A stretch of DNA of 29,057 nt from an uncultured Verrucomicrobiae bacterium (GTDB lineage: Bacteria > Verrucomicrobiota > Verrucomicrobiia > Verrucomicrobiales > Akkermansiaceae). Position numbers and translations under genes: made by a program. The stretch covers positions 1-29,057 of the forward strand of contig CALGOH010000064.1 of the NCBI GenBank assembly GCA_937957985.1. Direction: 5' to 3'. The notes beneath the pieces are model-generated. The model was not told the origin of the DNA and made no database searches. It saw only the letters and a program-made list of their open reading frames with translations. This document shows, piece after piece, positions 23,892 to 29,057 of this stretch; the first letter of the stretch is position 1, and every line of letters starts with the position of its first letter.

Positions 23892-25298
23892 ATGGATCCG
23901 CGCCATCTGCTTCTTCGCCATCGCCAGCGGATCTTCGCCGTTGTGGCGGTGGCTCTGTGGCTGCTGGCATGGCTCGACGCCTGGAGCTTCTTCCTCGCCC
24001 CCTACTGGCTCCTGCTCGCGGTCTTCGCGCTCGGGGTGGTCGCTGCCGGGATCGTGGTCTTCCGCGCACGCCGGCGGCCGGCACTGCAACGGCGTGCGGT
24101 CTGGAGCTTCGCGGTCTTCCCGCTGTGGCAGTTCCTCACCTACCTGCCGCACGTGCTGGGCGCCGACGCCTTGTCGCGGCGCTTCCTCTGGCTCGGCATG
24201 ACCGTGGTCTTCTTCGTCGGCCTCGCCTGGGTCGTGTGGGGGGTCGATCACGCCAGCCGCCGGCAGCGGGCAGCCGGCAAGGGCCGCGTCTGGAACCCGC
24301 TGAACCTCGACGCATGGTACTATCGATGCCGTAGCCCGAAACTGCGTCAGTCGGTGGCGACGGTGCTGTCCTACTCGCTGTGCTTCGGACTGTGCCTGAT
24401 GCTGGTCAGCCTGTTCCGCGGCTGCTCGATCTACGAATCGCCGACCGGCGGCGGCGAGGTCGCGCAGCTCACGCAGGTGGTGAAGATCCAGAAGGTCGAG
24501 CGGCGCAAGTACGTGATCAATCCCTTCAGCAGCGTGATCTTCAACCCGCCGCCGATCAACGAGGTGCAGCTCCAGTTGCTCGAACTGACCGAACACCTCT
24601 ATCAGGTCGGTCAGGGGCAGGGCGACGCCTCCGGCTTCTCGAAGGGAACGGCACGCGGCAAGGTGCGCTTCATCCGTCTGAAATACGACGGCGGCGACTG
24701 GGATCAGGATATGGATCGCGGTTCCGACCTGAACCTGCTCACCGAATACGGCGTGCGCACCGGTCATCCGGTCAGCGACCGGCCGGAGCCGCTGCAGCTC
24801 CTGCGGCTGCGCAGCTTTCCCGCCCGCACGAGCCCGCCGCTGGTGTACATGACCGGCCAGCAGGGGACCAACGGCAGCCCGCGCGAGATCGAGGCGCTGC
24901 GCCACTACCTGATCGACCAGCACGGCATGCTCTTCGGCGACAACGGCGGCAGCCCGGGGTGGGGAAATGCCTTCATCGACATGATGCGTCGCGTGCTGCC
25001 GCGCGTGGAGCCGATCTCGCTCTACCTCGACCATCCGATCCATCGCGCGCCGTATCCGTTGCCGAAGCTGCCGTACGTCGCGCACCACGGCCGGACCGAC
25101 GCGCTGGGCTGGGTGGTGGACGGACGGCTGGTGGCGTACTACCATCCCGGCGACATCGGCGACGCCTGGGCCGACGGTCATTCCGGCGTGCCGCGCGAAA
25201 TCTGGGAGTCCTGCTACCAGCTCGGCGTGAACGTGATTTTCTACGCCCACGTCCAGTACGACCGCTGGCTGGCGGCGACCAAGGAAGACGACGAATGA
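23892..25298 (+). CDS. Polytopic membrane protein with C-terminal DUF4159 domain
   Basis: This 468-residue protein has four N-terminal hydrophobic helices at about 14-32, 36-57, 70-90 and 99-117, and a fifth at about 156-176 that places the rest outside the cytoplasm. The C-terminal region (about 257-452) matches DUF4159: 'FIRLKYDGGDWDQ', 'LVYMTGQQGTNGSPREIEAL', 'LDHPIHRAPYPL', 'VVDGRLVAYYHPGDIGDAW' and 'LGVNVIFYAHV'. DUF4159 proteins are frequent in Planctomycetes and Verrucomicrobia; their fold is thought to be related to class-I glutamine amidotransferase or ThuA-like domains, and no activity is established. No Shine-Dalgarno site is visible; a large hairpin abuts the start. It shares an ATGA overlap with the following TPR gene, linking it to the channel cluster. 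Confidence 0.9.
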   Translation: MDPRHLLLRHRQRIFAVVAVALWLLAWLDAWSFFLAPYWLLLAVFALGVVAAGIVVFRARRRPALQRRAVWSFAVFPLWQFLTYLPHVLGADALSRRFLWLGMTVVFFVGLAWVVWGVDHASRRQRAAGKGRVWNPLNLDAWYYRCRSPKLRQSVATVLSYSLCFGLCLMLVSLFRGCSIYESPTGGGEVAQLTQVVKIQKVERRKYVINPFSSVIFNPPPINEVQLQLLELTEHLYQVGQGQGDASGFSKGTARGKVRFIRLKYDGGDWDQDMDRGSDLNLLTEYGVRTGHPVSDRPEPLQLLRLRSFPARTSPPLVYMTGQQGTNGSPREIEALRHYLIDQHGMLFGDNGGSPGWGNAFIDMMRRVLPRVEPISLYLDHPIHRAPYPLPKLPYVAHHGRTDALGWVVDGRLVAYYHPGDIGDAWADGHSGVPREIWESCYQLGVNVIFYAHVQYDRWLAATKEDDE

Positions 25299-26764
25299 AC
25301 CGACTCACCACGCTATTCCTGATCCTTCTCGTCCTGCCCGCCGCGGCGGGGCTTTCGAGTCTCGAGCAGATCGACCTCAAGACCTACGAGGCGATGCGCG
25401 AGGTCGAGCGCTACCAGATGAAGGTCGCGGAGAAACACTACCTCAAGGGGGAATTCGAAACGGCGGTGGGCGAATACGAGAAGTTCCTCCAGCTCTACGA
25501 GAAGAGCCCGGGTGCGCCCTACGCGCAGCTCATGTGGAGTCATTCGATGATGAAGCTCAAGAAGCCGCAGACCGCGCTGCGCGACGGCTTTCAGTCGGTG
25601 ATCGACTACTGGCCCGACAGCCGCGAGGCGGTGCTCGCGGCCTACTGCATGGGCGAGGCCTACAAGCGGATGGGCAAGGTCAAGGAAGCCACGCAATCCT
25701 TCCAGCTCATCCTCAACGATTATCCGGAGCACGAGATCGCCACCCGTGCGCGGCTCGACCTGTTGCACTACGCGCGGCTGCATCAGGACAGGAAGGAGGA
25801 GCTGCGGTTGCTGCGCGAGTTCGCCTTCGAGGTCGAGCGCACCGATGCCAACCTCGAGGCCTGCGTGAACGCGTCGCGCGAGCTGGCGAGCATGCACTTC
25901 TTCGCCCAGGAATTCGAGCAGGGTCGCAAGGCGCTGGCGACCAGCTACGAGGGCGAGGATCTCGACCAGCAGGTCCGCGAGATGACCGTCGCGACCATCC
26001 GGCACCTGTGGAAGGATGAGAAGACACAGGCCGACGCCCGCAGGCTGGCCGATCAGATCATCGCCAGCCTGCGGCAGTCGGCCGAGTTGACGCCCGGCGT
26101 GCTCTACCGGATCGCCGGTCTGCACGCGATGGTCGGCCGGGCCGACCGGGTGTGGGCGATCTACGACGAAATCGCCGAAGCCCACGGCACCGACGACGGC
26201 CTGCGCGGGCGTCGCGCCGAGTGGCTGCTGGCCCGGGACAAGCGCGACGAGGCACGGGTTTGGTACGAGCGATTCGAGGACGAGGTCGCGGGCACCCGGG
26301 CGCTGGTGGGCCTGGCCGAGCAGAACGGCGACTGGGCGCGGGTGCACGAGCTGTACCGCCGGTTGCTGGAGATCGACGGCGACCGGGCGGAGGAGTACCA
26401 GTGGGCGATTGCCGGCGTGTACGAGAAACAGGGCGAGTGGAAGAAGGCGATCGCGACCTACCGGCTGGTTGATCGCTTTCCGGAGAATCATTTCGCCATG
26501 GCTGCCTGCCATCGGAAGCTGAAGGAATGGAACGAGGCCATCCTGCTCTATCAGCAGGCCAAAGTCATCGACAACGCCGCGCCGAGGGCATCGATCGAGA
26601 TCGGCTTCACCCACGAGGAAGCGGGAGAGAAGGAGAAAGCCATCCGCACCTTCCAGCTCACCTGCAAGCGCTACCCGAAGTCGGGCGAAGCCGCGCGTTC
26701 GCACGCCCACCTGCAGAACGCCTACAATATCAACGTCACCCTCGGCGGGGCGGAGGAGAAGTAG
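25295..26764 (+). CDS. Secreted TPR protein
   Basis: This 489-residue protein opens with a signal peptide ('MNRLTTLFLILLVLPAAAG') followed by a nearly continuous TPR array: 'AEKHYLKGEFETAVGEYEKF', 'GKVKEATQSFQLILNDYPEH', 'VYEKQGEWKKAIATYRLVD', 'EEAGEKEKAIRTFQLTCKRY'. The last repeats resemble the YbgF/CpoB and BamD type that assemble envelope complexes. ATG 25295 overlaps the DUF4159 stop (ATGA) and has AAGGA 9 nt upstream. It is the last gene of the channel cluster and ends with TAG 26762-26764, one of the few non-TGA stops here. Its 3' end overlaps the convergent regulator by 29 bp. A periplasmic scaffold or adaptor role is inferred from the neighbours only. Confidence 0.9.
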   Translation: MNRLTTLFLILLVLPAAAGLSSLEQIDLKTYEAMREVERYQMKVAEKHYLKGEFETAVGEYEKFLQLYEKSPGAPYAQLMWSHSMMKLKKPQTALRDGFQSVIDYWPDSREAVLAAYCMGEAYKRMGKVKEATQSFQLILNDYPEHEIATRARLDLLHYARLHQDRKEELRLLREFAFEVERTDANLEACVNASRELASMHFFAQEFEQGRKALATSYEGEDLDQQVREMTVATIRHLWKDEKTQADARRLADQIIASLRQSAELTPGVLYRIAGLHAMVGRADRVWAIYDEIAEAHGTDDGLRGRRAEWLLARDKRDEARVWYERFEDEVAGTRALVGLAEQNGDWARVHELYRRLLEIDGDRAEEYQWAIAGVYEKQGEWKKAIATYRLVDRFPENHFAMAACHRKLKEWNEAILLYQQAKVIDNAAPRASIEIGFTHEEAGEKEKAIRTFQLTCKRYPKSGEAARSHAHLQNAYNINVTLGGAEEK

Positions 26765-27863
26765 GATCTGCGCGGCGGCGGTGGACGGAGATGGAGGATC
26801 GAGGTGCCGGGCCGATGGTGCCGCCGAGCACGAGTCGTACCTTGCTGGAGTTCTTCCGCCGGTCGTCCTTGCCACGGCTGATGAACTCGGCCCATTTCAC
26901 GACGCGGTTGATGACCGGCCGGGACTCCCAGGCGATGTGGGTGATGCTGGGCACGCACCATTCGAAGGATTCGCTCTGGTCGGTGCAGGCCAGCGAGACG
27001 TCATCGGGAGCCGCGATCCCGAGTTGGGAAAGATGCTGGAGGACGGCCACGTACAGTGATGGCTGATCCACGATCAGGGCGCTGGGGGGGGTATGAGCGA
27101 AAAGGGAGTCGAGGATGCGGCTGAACTCCCCGGGACTGTCTCCCCAGTCGGGCAGGTTGTAGGGCCCGGTCGGGATTCCGCGCTCCTCGAGGCGGTCGAG
27201 GAAAAGCTGCTCAAGGAAGGCGGGAGTTGGTTTCCGCCGTTCCTCTCGGGTCAGGATCACGATGCGCCGGTGCCCGAGATCCACGAGTCGGTCCGCCAGT
27301 TCGATGAGCGCGGCCGGCTTCTGCAGCGACATGCTCGCGAGGGGCGAGCGGGTATTGCGACCGAAGAGCGCGAAGGCTGGGGTCTCCCGCCCGGCGAACC
27401 ACTCCAGCACCTGCCGCGAGCCCGCGAACACCACCCATGCGTCGGCATTCGTCGCTTCGACAAAGCGTGAGATCCGCTTCAGATCCATGCGCAGGTCCTG
27501 CATCGACTTCTCGGCGAAACCCGCCTCGTGACCGGCATCCAGGAGCCGGTGGACAAGCTCGACCATGTAGTCCGCCTTCCGGTCGGCCTCCTCGTAGAGC
27601 AGGATCTTCACCCGCAGCGCGCGGGGCTTCATCACACGTTCGGAAAGCACGATCCGGCGCCGATGACCGGGTCCCGGCAATACCAGCAGACCTTCCTTGG
27701 TCAGCCGCTGCGTGGCCTCCTCCACGGTCCATTGACTGCACCCCAATTCCTCCGAGAGCTACTTGCGCCCCGGCGACGTCCTCAGCCAGCGGCCCTCCAG
27801 CATGCCCAGGCGCAGGCTGTCGGTGACCTGATCGGTCACGGTGGAAAAAGCCTTCTTCGTCAT
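26736..27863 (-). pseudogene. GntR-HTH / LacI-like sensor regulator, interrupted by an in-frame amber codon
   Basis: Read from ATG 27863 (or 27878), the protein starts with a GntR winged helix: 'VTDQVTDSLRLGMLEGRW', then 'LSEELGCSQWTVEEATQRL' and 'LLVLPGPGHRRRIVLSE'. A LacI/GalR-type sensor domain follows ('LADRLVDLGHRRIVILTREE', 'PSALIVDQPSLYVAVLQHL', 'LGIAAPDDVSLACTDQ'). This architecture is much expanded in Verrucomicrobia and is thought to sense sugars. Codon 35, between 'TSPGRK' and 'LSEELG', is TAG (27761-27759), cutting the DNA-binding domain; a single CAG-to-TAG change would explain it. Restarting at TTG 27746 would give 336 residues without a complete HTH, so DNA binding would probably be lost. 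The ligand is unknown. It is divergent from the gene at 27978 and convergent with the TPR gene. Confidence 0.75.
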
Positions 27864-27977
27864 TGCCTGAAGCTGCATGGAAAGCAGTCAGGATGGCAAG
27901 AAGATTGGCAGTTGAAGGGGAAGTCGCCGGGATGTTGGACTCGTTAGCCAGTCAACCCTCATTCAACCACCGAGACG

Positions 27978-29057
27978 ATGAAAATGCTACTTCCTCCGAT
28001 GGCTGCCGCTATGCTCCTTTCGACGATGTCCGCTCCAGCGGCTTCCATTGATTGGACCGTGCACGACATAACGAACAGCGTGACGGATGTCTCGACGGCG
28101 GGGACAGTGCACGAAGCGCGCACCGGTCGTGCGGGCACAACCGACGTGACGGTCAATGGCGTGACATTCGAGGCGGTGGACAACAGTGGGGAGCTTTTCA
28201 GCAGCTTGTTCAGGAGGGACGACATTTCGTCCCGCAGCTGGGGCAACGTGGTGACGGATTCGAACTACCGGACCTTTCTTCGGTATGGGCAGAGGTCGGG
28301 CAGGATCGGCTACAGCGATGCCACTGCGACGCCGGCGTCGGACGTCTGGACCACGGTGAGTTTCACGGGTCTGACGGTGGGGAACACCTACCAGATCCAG
28401 ATCTGGTACTCGGACAACGCGGGCACCACGCAGAACACGGTGCTTGTGCTGGGCGATGGGGTGACGGCGGGCTCCCCGGTCTTCGGCACGGACGCGCAGT
28501 TGTTCCAGGAGGTGATGGGGGGTGGAGCGGGGCAGTATGGGGTCGGATTGTTCGTGGCTGATGCCACGACCCAGTCCTTCAACGTGCGGGTCCGGAACAA
28601 CCTGACGACGACCTCGTCGTGGGCGAGCCAGGACCACTTCTCCAACGGCTGGCAGATCCGCGATCTCGGCCTGGACAACAGCGCGCCGACGCCGAATCCG
28701 ATGACCTGGGCGAGCGTGCCCGCTGCAGTCAACGAGAGTACCATCACGATGACGGCGACGACCGCCAGTGATCAGACCGGGGTGGAGTATTTCTTTGACG
28801 AGACCAGCGGCAATCCCGGGGGCACGGACAGTGGCTGGCAGGACAGCCCGACCTACACGGACACCGGCCTGGATCCGAACACGACCTACACCTACACGGT
28901 GACGGCACGGGACAAGACGCCTTCCCAGTTCACGACGACGGCATCGAGCGCGGAGTCGGCCACCACGCCCACCGTGGACGTGACGCCCCCGACGCCCGAC
29001 CCGATGACCTTTGTGGTCGCGCCGGCCCCGCTTGCCGGGGCGGACTACCACGCGATC
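27978..29057 (+). CDS. Secreted protein with fibronectin-III-like repeats (cut by the right edge)
   Basis: The frame is open from ATG 27978 to the last base (360 codons, no stop), so only the N-terminal part is visible. It starts with a signal peptide ('MKMLLPPMAAAMLLSTMSAP' ending in AAS). Residues about 25-230 form a beta-rich domain ('TTVSFTGLTVGNTYQIQIWY', 'SFNVRVRNN') of a kind common in Verrucomicrobial surface proteins. Residues about 235-340 are an Fn3-like unit ('GVEYFFDETSGNPGGTDSGW', 'YTDTGLDPNTTYTYTVTARD'). A second unit starts at 'TPPTPDPMTF', echoing 'SAPTPNPMTW'. Such modules often precede a catalytic or anchoring domain, which would lie outside the window. The start is 100-114 bp from the divergent regulator start, and I see no convincing promoter between them. 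Confidence 0.88.
   Translation, partial: MKMLLPPMAAAMLLSTMSAPAASIDWTVHDITNSVTDVSTAGTVHEARTGRAGTTDVTVNGVTFEAVDNSGELFSSLFRRDDISSRSWGNVVTDSNYRTFLRYGQRSGRIGYSDATATPASDVWTTVSFTGLTVGNTYQIQIWYSDNAGTTQNTVLVLGDGVTAGSPVFGTDAQLFQEVMGGGAGQYGVGLFVADATTQSFNVRVRNNLTTTSSWASQDHFSNGWQIRDLGLDNSAPTPNPMTWASVPAAVNESTITMTATTASDQTGVEYFFDETSGNPGGTDSGWQDSPTYTDTGLDPNTTYTYTVTARDKTPSQFTTTASSAESATTPTVDVTPPTPDPMTFVVAPAPLAGADYHAI

Noticed and set aside
26781..27947. Plus-strand frames opposite the regulator
   Set aside because: They are fragmented and without domains; the minus strand reads as a GntR/LacI-like regulator throughout.

Overview
The window looks like a piece of a high-GC chromosome from the PVC group, most likely Verrucomicrobiota (a Luteolibacter/Haloferula-like lineage is an inference). 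The reasons are a planctomycete-type cytochrome/DUF1549/DUF1553 gene followed by a DUF1501 gene, a DUF4159 membrane protein, a GntR-HTH regulator with a LacI-like sensor domain, weak or absent Shine-Dalgarno sites, and many short palindromic repeats between genes. Nearly all stop codons are TGA.

Layout. (1) Bases 2-7974 hold the 3' end of a secreted CARDB-like protein and a 2333-residue secreted protein with a nucleotidyltransferase-like motif. A strong intrinsic terminator closes this unit. (2) Bases 8090-8164 are a tRNA-Asn with an unusual T-loop, followed by its own terminator. (3) Bases 8364-12155 are a diheme-motif DUF1549/DUF1553 protein and a DUF1501 protein. (4) Bases 12250-26764 are a long same-strand cluster: a secreted TPR/beta-repeat protein, a giant TPR/beta-repeat/discoidin-like protein interrupted by an amber codon, one ExbB/TolQ-type and two ExbD/TolR-type proton-channel subunits, a small single-pass membrane protein, a DUF4159 membrane protein, and a secreted TPR protein. 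(5) Bases 26736-27863 (minus strand) are a convergent GntR/LacI-like regulator, also broken by an amber codon. (6) From 27978 to the right edge runs a secreted protein with fibronectin-III-like repeats.

How the parts may work together. In the fourth block the junctions around the channel genes are ATGA overlaps, so these genes are probably translated together. One ExbB-like and two different ExbD-like subunits should form a proton-driven inner-membrane motor. The neighbouring exported TPR and repeat proteins are the obvious candidates for what it drives in the periplasm or at the cell surface. No TonB C-terminal domain and no TonB-dependent receptor are visible, so this is not an ordinary iron-uptake ExbBD locus. 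The one-TolQ-plus-two-TolR set with large TPR partners resembles in outline the Agl/Glt (gliding) and Nfs (spore coat) machines of myxobacteria. That is an analogy, not a homology claim. It is the best candidate here for an undescribed system.

A second theme is repeat invasion. Wherever neighbouring genes from DUF1549/1553 to the last TPR gene are not overlap-coupled, a different short palindromic or tandem repeat fills the gap (10827-10853, 12208-12333, 14522-14717, 23821-23885). A further hairpin lies inside the giant gene immediately before its amber codon (15915-15941).
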